Positions 1-12,318 of a stretch of DNA of 64,000 nt are shown here, one piece after another. Position 1 is the stretch's first letter, and every line of letters begins with the position of its first letter. The notes under the pieces are model-generated. The model did not search any database. It was given only the letters and a program-made list of their open reading frames with translations, and was not told where the DNA came from. The DNA is taken from the NCBI GenBank assembly GCA_008477525.1, contig SPDT01000010.1:1860001-1924000 (forward strand), in the 5' to 3' direction. The DNA is from Hypomyces perniciosus (lineage: Eukaryota; Ascomycota; Sordariomycetes; Hypocreales; Hypocreaceae). The translations under genes and the position numbers were made by a program.

Positions 1-1048
1 TATAGCTAGTAAATATAAGCTATATCTGCTTATTAGCTTCGCTTTTATTATTAAAGAAATCCCTTTAAGTAGGTTTAAACCATTTTAAGGCATTCCCTTT
101 AAGTTATTTAGCGGCTAGAAAAACCTTATTAGTCTTTATACTAAGGCTAGTTAAAAAATAAATGAAATAATTGTATAATTAAATAAAAAACAGTTAAAGC
201 GCTATAGTGCTTCCGTTAAAGTATTTAAAGGGTTATATTTTAAATAACTCCTTTAAGTCCTTTAAAGGTTAGTTCCCTTTATAGTTTAGTATAAAGTTTA
301 GGTTAAATGTAGGCAGCATTTAATTCTGTAAGTCTATAATAGTCGCTTACTGTTAGTGAATTATTTAGTTAAGCCTAGCGTTTTCAGTAATTAAATATTA
401 ATAGTATTACTCCTACTTTATATAATTAGCTTTTATATATTAAAAGGCTTCCTTTATATAGATATATAGTTATTCCGTTTTATTAACTTTCTCTTTATCT
501 TTACTTCCATTTATATTATTATCTCTATTATTATCTTGCCTTTAGCGAGAAGGTAAAATAAAAGGTAAAATATTAAGGTTATTAAAAGAGGATACTGCAG
601 CGGATATATTTGCAATATTATTTAGGATTTTTAGTAGCCTTTTAAATAAGAGTTGTTAATATATAACGATCTGGGTTAATTTTTAAAGGATAAACCGAGG
701 TTTATAGGTTTATATTAACAGAAAGGTCAGGGATAAATACTAAGCAGGGTAATATAATTATAATTCTATAAAATAAGCGGTTCTAGTAAATGCAATTTAT
801 TAACGACTATTTAAGTAACTATACTAAATAAATAATAAGCCAGTTATATATATATAAAAGGAATAATCTTAGATTACTTTAGATTACATTTATTTTCTTA
901 ATAATCTATAGTGAGTCCTTCTATTGGCTTACTGGGATTACTTTATGGTTCATGGTGACCTAAGTAATCTAATACTAATTGGTTCGTCTATCCGAGGTTC
1001 CTCTAGGTATATACCATGTCACGTTTTTATAATGGTCGGGTCGTAACA
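1..1048 (-). mobile_element. Gypsy A LTR retrotransposon, 5' end only, cut by window edge
   Basis: Read on the minus strand, positions 1-860 follow 38480-39345 of the complete gypsy A element: the LTR tail, leader and start of gag. The element therefore enters the window in reverse, and its 5' LTR ends at 1048. It abuts the copia D reverse transcriptase relic at 1049, so it was inserted into copia D. Only the gag start is present; the rest lies outside the window. The reading frame is broken by many TAA/TAG codons, as expected after RIP. The target duplication cannot be tested because the other end is outside the window. Confidence 0.85.
669..1048 (-). repeat. Gypsy A LTR (variant)
   Basis: The right edge reads ...GGTCGGGTCGTAACA, the reverse complement of the TGTTACGACCCGACC-type start of the gypsy A LTR at 38271. 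The inner half (669-880) follows the reference LTR well. About 880-1020 differs and carries repeated AGATTACTT-like and TAATCT-like words, so this LTR is a diverged subfamily or has a rearranged U3. Confidence 0.8.
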
Positions 1049-1958
1049 TTTAAGCAGCCGAATGTTTATCTAAAGCTTGCGAAAGCCTTATATAGCTTAA
1101 AGGACTCGCTAAAGTTATAGTTTAATAAACTCTTTTTAACTTTAAGGCAATAAAGGTTAATTTTAAACTTTAAAAAGCCCTGTCTCTTTTATAATAAAGC
1201 TTAAAGGATTTTTATTATATTCTATATAAATAATATTTTAATTATATATTATTATAATAATAAAGCTTTTTATATTAAACTATTAAATGCTTTAAAGCGA
1301 AGTATAAGCTTTATAGTAAAGGAGACGCGCAGTAGTTTTTAGGGATTAAAATTACTTATAACTATATAAAGTATAGGATATACTTTTCCTATAAAACCTA
1401 TTTTAAGAAAATTGCAAAATAATTTAGGCTTAATAAAGGAATATAGCTTTTAATAATTCTAATACCTATTATAAAGCTTTAAAAGAGTATATCACAAGCT
1501 TTAAAAGCAACTATTAAAATATATTAAAAGAAAGTAGGATTAGTGTTTTATACAGCTATTATAATAAAGCCTAATATAGCTTATAGCGCCTTAGCTTTAT
1601 TATAGTTTTTAATTAACCTTAGTAAAAAGCACTTTAAAGCAGTTAACTAGCTAATCTGCTATTTATATATATAGTGTTTCCTAGCTTTTCAGTATAAAGG
1701 GAGAGGAGAAATATAGGTCTTAACTACTTTAAGTAATATTTTTTTATTAATAATATAAATATTTAAAGATTATTTTAAAGGTATTTTATTATACTTTTTT
1801 AGGCTTTATCCTATAAAATATAATACGCTAAAGCACTATTAGTATTTTTATAATAAAAGCTAAGCTGCTTGCTTTTACTTAAATAGTAAAAGAGGCTATA
1901 GGTTTATATCGCCTTTTCTAGGACATAAAATTTAAGCCTAGCGCTAATTAGAATATTA
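1049..1958 (+). pseudogene. Copia D polyprotein relic: reverse transcriptase and start of RNase H
   Basis: Forward translation shows the copia signature order. First comes a VYLKL...ALYSLK...SLK block, where intact elements have YGLKQSPR. An FYINNILIIY block follows where YVDD would sit, so both catalytic Asp have become Asn. Next is a GLIKEY tether-like stretch, and finally the RNase H-side blocks LVLYTAII, PNIAYS and KEAI.LYRLF near 1890. Stops replace Gln and Trp throughout. The relic is inactive. Its C-terminal end continues after the gypsy B insertion, at 9085. Confidence 0.85.
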
Positions 1959-2220
1959 TATTAAAGACCCTCTTTAAGGCAGACAGATCGGGCAAGGGGC
2001 TGCGACCCTAGGGAAGAGTAAAGGAGGTTGAAGCGCAGTCACTTAGAGGAGAAATAGGTGCTAATAAGCAGGTAATAAGCCAGAAACTAATAGTTAAGTG
2101 TAGCAGCAGTAGTTTACTAGTCTCTAAAGTTCTATATCTTCGGGGACTATAGTTGCTTTTATATATGCATTCTGGCCTATATGATATTACGAGAGCTTTA
2201 GAGCTTCCAGTCTCTTAACA
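1959..2220 (-). repeat. Gypsy B 3' LTR (copy 1)
   Basis: Starts TATTAAAGACCC and ends CTCTTAACA. The intact form is inferred as TGTYARAGACCC...TCCTAACA, with RIP changing TG to TA. It retains GC-rich patches such as GGGGCTGCGACCC. It is the same length as its partner at 8823. Confidence 0.93.
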
Positions 2221-4399
2221 GGCTGCTCCCCCCTTTTATAGTATTAACCTCAATGCCGGCGAGGACCCTATATTTAACTAGCTCCTTTCTGGCTTTTAAT
2301 ATTTTATTGCTATATTAAGCAGTAACTATTTTTTATATAAATGCTTCTTTAAGCCTTAGACTTAAACACTTTAGCCTATACTTAATAGCCTAAAAGGTTT
2401 CTGACTTTATAGTTTAAAAGTATACTTTTATGCAATTAGACTTAAAGGGTAGTAAAGAAGTTTTATATAATAAGCTAACTCTTCGCTGTTAATATATAAG
2501 TAATTTACTTTGCTTTTCTTTTCCCGATTTACTACTGTATGCGAGTATACTATATATATTTTTACTTTACTTTTTTTTTCTTTTATAACTTTAATTTTTA
2601 TTTACTTTTCTCTTTTTTTTTTTTTTCCTCTTTATCTCTTTCTCTTTTACCCTTTCTCTCCCTATAAGCGCTTTTTCTATAAATATTCCTTTTTTTTACT
2701 TTTTATTACCAGCTAATTTATTATATAATAGCAGTTTTCTTTTTTTAGTTTAGCCTGCTATTATACGTTCTCTTTATCTTTCTGCGATAGATGTTGCTGT
2801 TTTGTAAGTTTTCTATAGCTAATTTTTTACTATAACTTCCCATTTAACGCGCTTATAGCCCAGTTTTAAAAAATAATAGCAATCCTGCAGTATCTAAGAA
2901 CCTTAATATAATAAACCCGTCTTCGCTTACAGCTAATACTATTTCAATTGCGTCTCTATTAGAACACCCTCCCTTTAAAATTGCCACGCCTTCGCCAATA
3001 AAACGCTATAAAGCCGCTAGCAACTTAACTTAATAGGTGTTTTAGTATAGATATAACTATTAGCTACTGCTAACTCGCTATAGACGCCCCGCCTTATACT
3101 GTCGTTATTTTAACCTTTTAATTAAATAAAATGCGAAGTCAGGAAAAAAACCTCTTTAATACTATAACAATAAATGTAAGTTTTATGCAATTAGAAAGTA
3201 AAACTTTCTATATTAATTTATATTATACTAGCTGCTTTTAAGAAATGTTTTTATTATTTCTTAAATAATAAATTGTGTGATCTAATTGCCTATTAATTTA
3301 TTAATGCCGTTAAAGTATTAGTTTAATATTCCTAAAAGTCCCCTATTAATAAAGTAAATGTTTTAGTGTTACTTTTTTACTGTATAATAGTAGCTAACGA
3401 AAACCAGTCTATAATAGCACTACTATAAGTCTAATGCAAAAAGAACTTTATATTAATGCGATAGAAGTCGGGCTTAGTTATAGAGCGAAAAAAGAAAGAG
3501 TTTGCAGTAAATAAGCAGTATCGCTGCTAAAATTTGGAGCGCTTAAACCTTTAAGTTGCTCTCGATTAGGCAAACTCTTTTACTACTATTACTGCTATAA
3601 TATATACCTTTATTCTAGTATGTATTTCTTTATTTATAATAGGCAGTTCTCAGCTAATTACTATATAATATATTAATATACTAAAATTCCTGTATTTCTT
3701 TAAATATATCCTATTATTATAAAAGATTATAATAAAGTGCTGTTTAGAGATAAAGAGAATTAGCCATTGTTTAGTAGTAGTGTTGCCGCTTATTTGCTGT
3801 AAGATATATACTGTTGCAAGTTTATTTTCTATTTTTAATTGACTGGTTAGAACTGCGCAGTACCCTGCTCCCTTTAACTTTATAATATTTAATAGTAGTA
3901 GTTGGTGATTTATTAGTAAATTGCTATTTATACTTTTAAATTAATTTAATATTAATAAAATTACTTTTCTTTTATTAAGTGTTATTAGTCTTTAAGTAGT
4001 TTTTTTATTTAATTAAATATAAGTGCCGTATCCCTTTATACTTATAATTAATAATTTTTTTAACTTTAAATGTCTTTTTAGCGCTAAAGGGGTAATTTAT
4101 TAGCTTAAAAAGTTTTCCTTTGCGGCTATAATATGGTTTAAGATTTATAATATTGAAAATATTATAAATTTTAATAGAAAATAGGAAATAAAGCTAGTAT
4201 ACTAGTCTATTTATTTTAATTTAGCGTTTAATCTAGTAAAGATTAATATACTTTTTAGTAAGTTTTTTACTAGGTTGCTGGAGTTTTAGGTATTTTATAG
4301 AAACTAATACCTAGTCGCTAACTGTAAATTTCTTTTTAAATTAATAAGTATTATATTACTTTTTATATTTTTTTTAGCTTTATTATAGAGTTTATTCAG

Positions 4400-5000
4400 C
4401 TATTTTACAGGTAGTTTAAAGCTTTTTTACCTTAATAATAGCATCGGTATAATATCTATAATAGGTTAATCTATTATAACTTAAAGCGTTAGGCTTATAG
4501 CTAAGCAGTAAGAAAGCTGGTAAGTAGCTAGTTGCAGAATATTTAGCACTATTATATATAAACTAAGCGAGAGATAATTTTTATAGCTAATTATCCTATT
4601 ATTTACTATAGAAAGAATGTAAATAATGCTTTAAGGCTTAATTCTGCTGTTTGGTCTGGCTATTAATCTATGGGTAAAAAGTAGTGCTAAGTTACTGTTT
4701 ATAAGTAAATAAGTGATAGAAACTTTGCTAAAATCCAGATTTAAATAATCGATCTCTATTAGAGACGATTCCTTATAGTATTCTAAAAATTAGATAGATA
4801 TGTTTTATAAAAAGGTTAGTGACCTTATTGCTTATAATATATACTGTTATAGGTATATATAGGGCATATTTTGTATATTGGTTAACGATAATAAGAATCT
4901 TATTATATGGGTATTTGCCTTTATAGTTTAAGATTTCCGGCAAGTTTATAATAAAATCTATAAAACTTTCTTTAAAAGGTCTTTCTAGTATTAGTAATAA
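4400..5000 (-). pseudogene. Gypsy B integrase relic
   Basis: On the minus strand the residues around 4400-4720 follow the end of a Ty3/gypsy integrase core in order. They include a degenerate block where HPQTDGQTER normally stands (here read as THRSMARPNSRI) and, further on, the region that is usually PLAEFAYN in intact elements. Stops and Cys/His loss make it non-functional. The edges are approximate. Confidence 0.6.
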
Positions 5001-6429
5001 AGTAAATTTACTATAAGGTCGATAGGTTCTTGCCTTTATTGTCTGGTAAATATAATATATAGATATATAACGCTTAATATCTTACTTTATACTTTATTAA
5101 AAGTAGGTTAGTATAATGCGTTTTAAAGTATAATTAACTCTTTAATATCTAGCAGTTAAATTATTATAAAGTAGTATTAAAATTTTAGTATAAAGATTTA
5201 TCGGTATATAAACTTTACTTTAATAGTAAACTAGCTGGTTATTACTAATAACCCAGTTATTACTATAAAATATATTAACGACTTTTTAGCTCTAAACCTT
5301 CTATTAAATAAAGTAATCTCCTTATTAAGTTTATAGGACAGTTAAATGTAAAGACTTTTATAGTTCTAGCGGTAAACTTACAGTAGTCTACTATATAATT
5401 TATAAACTAGTAATTATAACTCTAGCTACTATACTCTATGAGTGGGCTATCTGCTAAATAGTATTTAATCCCTATCCTTTAACCTAGGGCAACGCTAGAG
5501 TAACGCTCTTGTTTATAGGCGACTTTATATATTCCTGGTCACTATAATGCACTACTGTAGATCCCTTTAGTTTATATAGGCTATCGGCTTTTATACTATA
5601 AAAATACTATAAAATTATTAATATATAGCTTTACTGCAATTCTTTAATTTTAATAAAATTATAAAAATTAAGGCATTAAGATAGGGTATTAGCAGGGTTT
5701 AATTTCCCTGGCCTATACTTAATGCGAAAATTAAATAAAGCTAGCTTATTAAAAGCCTTTACCTGCCAATATAAGAGCTTCTACTTATTTGCGAAGTAAT
5801 AATAGTTAAAATAGTCTATTATAACCTAAATCTTTATACCTATATAAGCCAGATAGTGTCTTTATATTTAAAAAGCTTTTCTAATAGTAAGAAATTTAGT
5901 ATTAAAGGTATAATAATGTAATTTAAAACTATTTAGCTTTTTTAATATATATGCTATAAGGTGCTAGGCATTTCGCTAATATTAAGCTAATACTGCCTTA
6001 ATTATATAGTTTAACGCGTCTGTCTTTATATAAATTAGCGCCTTTAGGTTATAATGTATTAAAATAGGTTTTTCTAAGAATTTTCTTTTAAGCTGTTAAA
6101 AAGCTTTAAAAGCGCTAGGTTCTAGCTGTAAAAACCCTTCTTACTTTTTACAAGTTAGATCTATTAAAGGTACTGTAATTCTACTGTAATTTTTAATAAA
6201 GTAATAGTAAAATCCTGTAAATTTTAAAAATATAAAGATATTATAGACGCTTTTAAGTACTGGCTATTTAGTAATAGCTTAAATATATAACTATTCTATT
6301 TCAATTCTATTAGGCGTAATAATATATTTAAGGAATAGTATTAAAGTAATATAAAAGATATATTTATTAATATTAGTATATAACTTTATATCTTACAGCT
6401 TTTTAAAAACCTGGCGAATATACTGTATA

Positions 6430-6900
6430 TACTTTTCAAAGGTGCAGCTATAAATTAGTATATTATTAAAATATATAATACAGATACAATTAACCAGATC
6501 TTGTAGTGTATTATTAATATATTACTGAAAGGTTGCAGGGGAATTTATAAGGCTAAATGGCATAATATTATATTTAAAGTATCTGTATTAGCAGCGAAAT
6601 ATTATCTTTTACCTATCTTTTTCGCGGATAGGTATTTAGTAATATATATCTTTTAAATTAAGTTTAGTGAAAATCTTAATATATAAGAGTTTATTAAGAA
6701 TTTTAGAAATTAATAGTAAAGGAGCGCGGTTTTTGCGAGTTATTTTATTTAAAGTATAGAAATCGATATATATTTACAGTTTACTGCCTTTCTTTAGTAT
6801 AAAGCTTATAGGGGCACCTGTAGGACTAATAGACCGCTGAATTTATATATTCTATAGTGCTTTTTTTAAATACTTGCGGAAAGCTTTTAACTCTTTAAAT
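6430..6900 (-). pseudogene. Gypsy B reverse transcriptase relic
   Basis: Minus-strand translation gives, in order, SPTGAPISFILKKGSKL, LNKITRKNRAPLLLIS, KIFTKLNLKD.YY.IPI, ALINSPATFQ and finally IIYFNNILIYS. This is the standard Ty3/gypsy finger-palm order, and the catalytic YxDD has become YFNN. The flanking sequence should hold protease (higher coordinates) and RNase H (lower), but I did not delimit them. Confidence 0.88.
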
Positions 6901-8822
6901 ACTAGGTTATAGATAAGACTCTATAAAGGCATTTTCTTATTTTTTAACTTAATAGTATACTGTCGACTTATTAATATATTAGCAGCTTCTTTTACAGAGA
7001 AGACACTAGTAAGGTTATAATATATAAGAAGCAATTTTAAATATAAGGCCGATTTATAGTCTTTTAAAGAAGTAGCTTTATTTAAGTTAGGAGATAGTAG
7101 GTTTTCTAAAGCTTTTAACCTAACTTCTAGCTTCTTTTCAGTTGCTAATATAAAAGCTATTTAGGCTTTTTTAATAGCTTATTATAGCTGCTTTTTAAAG
7201 GCTATTAAAGTGATAGAATCCTTAGTTAAAGGATAATTCTATTGATTATGCTTCTATAAAAGGGTAAGATCAGCTTCCTGAAATTAAAGTCTTTTTAAAA
7301 TAAAGTCTTCCAGGCTATTAGCAATAACGCAATAAAGTAGCTACTTTTTCTTTACTCCCTAATTATTAATTATCTTTATAAGTATATTTGTATAGCTATA
7401 GGTTATAGTAAAAATACCTGGGAAAATAGTGGTAAGTTTAAGAGCTGGTAATAGACTTTTTAATTGATCTTTTTATTGTAAAGAGATAATGTAAATATTG
7501 CTGCTGGGATTAAATAAGGCATTTATATATTATTAATAGCTATTTAACTATATTTTTTCCAGTTATTTTATAAGTAGATTTATATAATAATTATATTTTT
7601 AGGCTTAATGAACTGCAGGTTTAGTATTTCTGCTAGTAAAGTATAGTTAAATAGGGTTATTATACTTTTTAGTAGAGTAGTGCTTACTATTATATTTTAT
7701 ACAATTCGGAGCTTAGCAGGAGGTTTTATAATAAAGACTACTATATTTTTAATAAATTACTGAGCTAAGGAGGTTTCTCTATTCTTTTAAACCTTTAGGT
7801 ATTTTGGTTATTGTATTCTTTAAAGTATTAGCAGTGTAATCCTAGTATAATCCCTGCTGATTAATAGGTTTAGTTTTTCTATATATTTTTTAAAATTGAG
7901 ATTCCTGTTAGGAGCTACTTATATTATTAATATAGCTATATATAAGAGTCTTAGCGATTATACCGGTATAAATTAACTCCTGCTAGGTTATAGGGATTTT
8001 ATAGTAAAGTATCTGCTTATTTACTGCAGGGGAAAGGCACTGTAAGAATATATAAAATTTAAGCTATAGAGGAGTTATTTTAAGGAGTTCACTTTTAATA
8101 AGCTTAAATTAAGAAAGGAATAACTGAAAATTCTATCTAGCAGCTTAATATAAGCGAAAGATTTATAAAGTTACTTTATAGTATTTAGTTAGGCTATCGC
8201 GATTATTATCTTTAAGCTATTAACGAAATTCATTTTAAATAATTAATCTGGTTAATTTACTTTTCTTTTTAAAATAGCTAATTTATCGCTATTAAATATC
8301 TCCTTTTAAGTAAAAAGTAATATAGGTAATCTTATAGACTGTTTAAAAAAAGTATAAAAAGATAATTTAAATTGCCCTTTAATAATAGTAAGAAAAGTCT
8401 ATAGTTCTGCTTAAAACTTTCCTTTATAATAAAGAGCTTAAATTTATACTTTACTTTAATTGCCTTTATAAACTTATTTTAAACTAGCAGTATATAATAA
8501 ACTAGTTATAAGCGATAAACCTTTAGTCTTTAAGAGTTTAAAAGAAGGGTTTTCCCTTTAAAGAAGAGTATTTAAATATTTCCTCTTTAAGCGTATTTAC
8601 TATTTATCTTTTACTTGCTAAATGCAAGTATTAAGTTCTTCTTTTATAAGTAAAGTATTATCTAAAAGGCCTAGTTAATAGTTTAAAAGAGTAGCTTTAT
8701 TTAAAGGTCTTTGCGTTTAAGATATAGCCTCTTTATTAAAAGTAAGCTAGTTATTTGCTGTTAAAGGTATCTTTAACTCTAATAGTTCTTTTACCTTTAC
8801 TGGGACTAATAAAAGACTAATA

Positions 8823-9084
8823 TATTAAAGACCCTTTTTAAGGCAGACAGATTAGGCGAGGGGCTGTGACTTTAAGGAAAAGTAAAGGAGGTTAAAGAGC
8901 AGTTACTTAAAGGAGAAATAGGTACTAATAAGCAGGTAATAAGCCAGAAACTAATAGTTAGGTGTAGCAGCAGTAGTCTACTAGTCTCTAAAGTTCTATA
9001 TTTTCAGGGACTATAGTTACTCTTATATATGCATTCCGGCCTATATAATATTACAAGAGCTCTAAAGCTTCCAGTCTCCTAATA
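8823..9084 (-). repeat. Gypsy B 5' LTR (copy 1)
   Basis: 262 bp, matching 1959-2220 from end to end (TATTAAAGACCC...CTCCTAATA). TATTA follows directly and completes the target duplication. Confidence 0.93.
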
Positions 9085-9300
9085 TATTAATTATAATAAT
9101 TAACCAACTATATATCTTATAATTAAAGAGAGTACATAAATTAATATTTGCCTGCATTATATTAATATATAGAATATATAGCTTTAGCAGGAATACTAAA
9201 AAGGATTATTTATAGTTTCTTATTTTTCCATTAACCTTATACCTACTAATAGGCTTATTAAAGCCCTACTATAATAGCGCTTTAAATACTTTAAAGCACT
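9085..9300 (+). pseudogene. Copia D RNase H relic, continuation after gypsy B
   Basis: Directly after the TATTA duplication, forward translation resumes copia-like RNase H. A degenerate block stands where the conserved RHVDIH motif belongs, followed by NLIPTNRLIKAL near 9230, where intact copia elements read close to MPADGLTKAL. This confirms that 1049-1958 and this block were one gene before gypsy B landed. Confidence 0.75.
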
Positions 9301-10513
9301 ATTAAACTTAATAGATATATAGTTATTAGAATAAAATATATAAGAATACAGGAAACTAGTTAATTCTAGCCTATAGGCTATATATTATAGGGGGTATATT
9401 CTATTACTGCAATAATTATTCTCTAAAAGCTTTCTAGCCTTTATATGCCTATATATAAAGGGTATTATTATTATTGTCGCTACTGCCTAAAGCAGTAGCC
9501 TCTTTAAAGTAAACCAAGTTCTCTTCCTTTAATAGGTTAAATTAAAGGCGCAACGCCTTTTTATACTAGGTTACTATTTAATTATATAAGCTTATAAGTA
9601 TATAAAGAAAGGACAGTATATTTACCTAGTTATCCTCTTTATTTACAGCTTAAAAGAGCCAGTATACAATCAGTGTAAATACTAAATAACTATAAAGTAT
9701 ATAATTAAATAAAGTAATATAGGTAAATTAAAGAGGAGCTTACTAGGGGGTATATTAATAATTACTATTAAAGCAAGCAGCGCACTGCCGAGAGCAGGCA
9801 ATGGAAATATACTGGGAGAAGTCTCCCTTGCCGGTGATTGCTGACTTTAGATAACCCTTATAAGGAGGGGATAACAGTATGGCAGCAGGAGCAGCGGCGG
9901 TAGCAGCCACCAGAGCAGCAGTAACAGTAATAGGAGCAGGAGCCGGAGCAGGAGCCAGCGCAGGAGGAGGAGAAGGGGGCATGGCCGCTCGGCCAGCCAA
10001 GCAACTAATGCCGCAACAAGCCACCTTCGGGGGGCGACTACAACTACGCTTCACTAATAAGGTATTCTTTTTCTGCGATTTCGCTATTAATTAATAAACA
10101 CGCAGCGCGAAAGGGATTAGTTAGAAGTGTAATACTTATAGCAAGAGCTATACTGCTATTGATATTAATGTTGATGTTATTATTAATATTAATATTAATA
10201 ATGTTAATGACTGAAGAAGAAGAGCGAGGAATAGGGCCAGGGGGCAGCTAATATACCTATTCTAGCTGTTCAGGACCGATTCACCTGCTTAGGGAGCTTT
10301 ATTGTTCAACTTCCTATTATTATAGAGTAATAATAGCTATAGCGCTGATATTCCTTTTACCTCTACAATAGAATATTAATATGTATTTACAATAAAGAGC
10401 TTCTAACTAAGTAAAAGAGGCTTTAAGAGCGCGACCAGTCAGTTACAACACTATAGATAGACTAGGATAGCAGTTAATAAGGCACTGGGAATAGCCTTAT
10501 TAACTGGGGGGTA
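9300..10513 (+). other. Copia D 3' tail with a GC-rich, little-mutated patch
   Basis: No recognisable domain. The words GGGGGTATATT (purine tract plus LTR-like start) occur at 9390, 9746 and 10507; only the last is followed by a recognised LTR. About 9775-10130 is strikingly GC-rich against its surroundings. It can be read forward as a 71-codon ORF from 9879 (Ala/Gly-rich), or in another frame as Gly-Ser then Arg-Ser repeats ending in five Arg. These overlapping low-complexity frames are not convincing as a gene. ATTAAT-type microsatellite occurs near 10165-10205. Possibly leftover gag or an accessory ORF of copia D. Confidence 0.4.
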
Positions 10514-10779
10514 TATTAGGTTAAGTAGGCCAGGGCCTTACTGCTTGCCGGCGCTAGGGAGCTCTTATCTGCTATATAAGCAGATATAAGCTGACACACA
10601 TATCGCATAAGCAATATATCAGACTATATAGGCGCTTATAAAGCGCCTACATACAGCTTCTTCTTTATATTGGCTATATATATATATAGCGAGGCCACTA
10701 CGGCATATTCTCTTTCATAGAATCAAGCTTCGTTTCCTATCTCTCTATGCTCTATATAGCTGTGCCGCGCTCCGCCATA
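10514..10779 (+). repeat. Copia D 3' LTR
   Basis: Begins TATTAGGTTAAG (intact form TGTTGGGTTGAG) right after a GGGGGG purine tract and ends GCTCCGCCATA. It is the reverse of the solo LTR at 54291-54566 and 10 bp shorter. Three hairpin-forming inverted repeats seen in the intact copy are still recognisable here (for example ATCTGCT...AGCAGAT). To its right the copia B reverse transcriptase starts mid-domain, so copia D was inserted into copia B. Confidence 0.85.
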
Positions 10780-11116
10780 CTTAACAATAGTATTTTTATT
10801 ATTATTTATATAAATAACTGTCTTTTTATTAAATTAAATAAAGAAGCTATAGCCTAGCTAAAGCTAGCTTTTAATAAAGTCTATACTATAGAAAATAAAG
10901 GTCTTACCTTTTTCTTTTTAAGGGTTTAGATAATTGAGGATAGAAAAAGAGGCCTTTTTTAGCTTTTTTAAAAACAGTATATTATTAATACTATAGAGTT
11001 CTTTAACCTTTAAGACTTAAGGCTAATTTAATTACCCCTATAGCCCTTGCTTTTAGTTTATAAAACTATAACTAAACTAAATAAAGCTAATACTAAGCTT
11101 TTCTAAGCTATTATTA
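10780..11116 (+). pseudogene. Copia B (host) reverse transcriptase fragment
   Basis: This is the reverse complement equivalent of about 25800-26110 of the minus-strand copia B, just past the YVDD region. It ends at the TATTA duplication. Truncated at its left by copia D. No intact frame. Confidence 0.75.
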
Positions 11117-11694
11117 TATTAATTAACAAGGTTATACTAAACCTTATTTATATGTAGCTTCTAGGAAGCTATATATAACGCAGCAATAAGGAAATAACTA
11201 AGAGTTTACTAGGTAAATAATAGACTAAACAATTGAATTACAACTAATCTAATAGCTAAAAGGTTATAAAATATCTAATAATATAGCTATATTATAAAAG
11301 TAATTATAGAATAATACGTTATTTTCTATAATCATCCTTTAATTTAATAATAGGTATATGGTGGCAGAATTAGGTTTATAGCTATATTTTTATTTTCTGC
11401 AAAATTCATTTATATAGGAAATCGGCCAAATTAATTTACAGCCATATAAACAGGAAACCATTTTAGTTAGATTTTTCACAATAGCCATTATACCTATTAT
11501 ATTAAATTTAAAGTCAGCGGGGTAGCTGGTCCTAGCTTAATTATTATTGTTTAAGATAATAGAAATTTCTTAACTTATATTAAAGTTCCTTTATAAATTT
11601 AGTTATAATATTAGGCCTAATTCTAGGTCTAGCTAAAATAGAAATTTTACTCAATTATACTGAAATCTTTATTTTTTAGCCCTCTTTTTTAATA
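11117..11694 (-). repeat. Copia B 3' LTR (minus element)
   Basis: 578 bp, strongly mutated. Starts TATTAATTAACAAGG and ends TTTTTTAATA. The next bases, CTCCCT, are the reverse complement of the polypurine tract AGGGAG, which also precedes the LTR at 31747. Confidence 0.9.
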
Positions 11695-12318
11695 CTCCCT
11701 CTAAAATAGATACGATCTTATATAACTTTAAAGTAAATATAGGATCTTAGATATAGGAAAGTAACTAGGATATAGAAAATAAAGGAATAGCCAAAATAGT
11801 TAAAAATAAAAGGAATAGCTAACATAGTTAAAAATAATAAAGATAATAAGGATAGTTAATAGCTATAAAAGAATAGCTAATAACTATAAAAAGGAAAAAG
11901 GTAAAAAACCTTAAATATAGACTTTAAGTAAAAGCTTAAAATTAATGAGGCTTAGAAAGTTCTTTAGCTTTTAACCTTAAAGAGGCTTAGTAAGCCTGTT
12001 AGTAACCATTTTACTGGTTTACAGATAGCTGACTATAATAACGCTATTTTTAACCTATTCCTTTATATAATTAAACTGTAATAAAGTATATTTTATTCGA
12101 TTATAAAAGGTACGGTTATTTAAGGTAGAAATAGTACCTTTATTGTCGTTAAGTAAAGAGATTGGCTATTTAATTGGTTAATCTACCTCTTTATATAGGC
12201 TAATAAGCTACTAAATCTCTTTAATAGCTTTTATAAAAGCTATAAACTCTGCTTCTAGTATAAAAAGATAGATAGTTAAGCCCTTTTTCGATTTCCAGTC
12301 AATTAGCCTATTAATAAC
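11695..12318 (-). pseudogene. Copia B RNase H and 3' end relic, first copy
   Basis: The reverse complement matches the plus-strand host at about 31110-31740, which encodes the end of copia RNase H. The segment from about 11743 to 12245 is present a second time at 12901-13370, on the far side of an inverted LTR. Confidence 0.8.

Larger units (their letters stand above)
1959..9084 (-). mobile_element. Gypsy B LTR retrotransposon, full length (copy 1)
   Basis: Two 262-bp LTRs (1959-2220 and 8823-9084) flank a 6.6-kb interior. The 5-bp target duplication TATTA is at 1954-1958 and 9085-9089, so insertion was into the copia D RNase H region. Inside the left LTR a pyrimidine run (CTCCCCCCTTTTATA, near 2224-2239) is the reverse complement of a polypurine tract, so the element runs on the minus strand. 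Reverse transcriptase and integrase relics on that strand place it in Ty3/gypsy. T-rich low-complexity DNA lies at 2565-2660. All frames are destroyed. Confidence 0.93.
1049..10779 (+). mobile_element. Copia D retrotransposon, 3' part, split by gypsy B
   Basis: A Ty1/copia-type polyprotein relic runs forward from 1049. It is interrupted at 1959-9084 by gypsy B and resumes at 9085. A purine tract (GGGGGG at 10506-10511) lies directly before an LTR at 10514-10779, which fixes the orientation. The 5' LTR, gag, integrase and start of the reverse transcriptase are missing; they would lie left of the gypsy A insertion, outside the window. That the polyprotein and this LTR belong to one element is inferred from order and orientation. 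An additional LTR between about 9395 and 9650 cannot be excluded. Confidence 0.65.

Noticed and set aside
2510..2716. 68-codon Phe/Leu/Ser-rich ORF
   Set aside because: T-rich low-complexity DNA inside gypsy B. The matching region of copy 2 (53950-54130) is also T-rich without a conserved frame.
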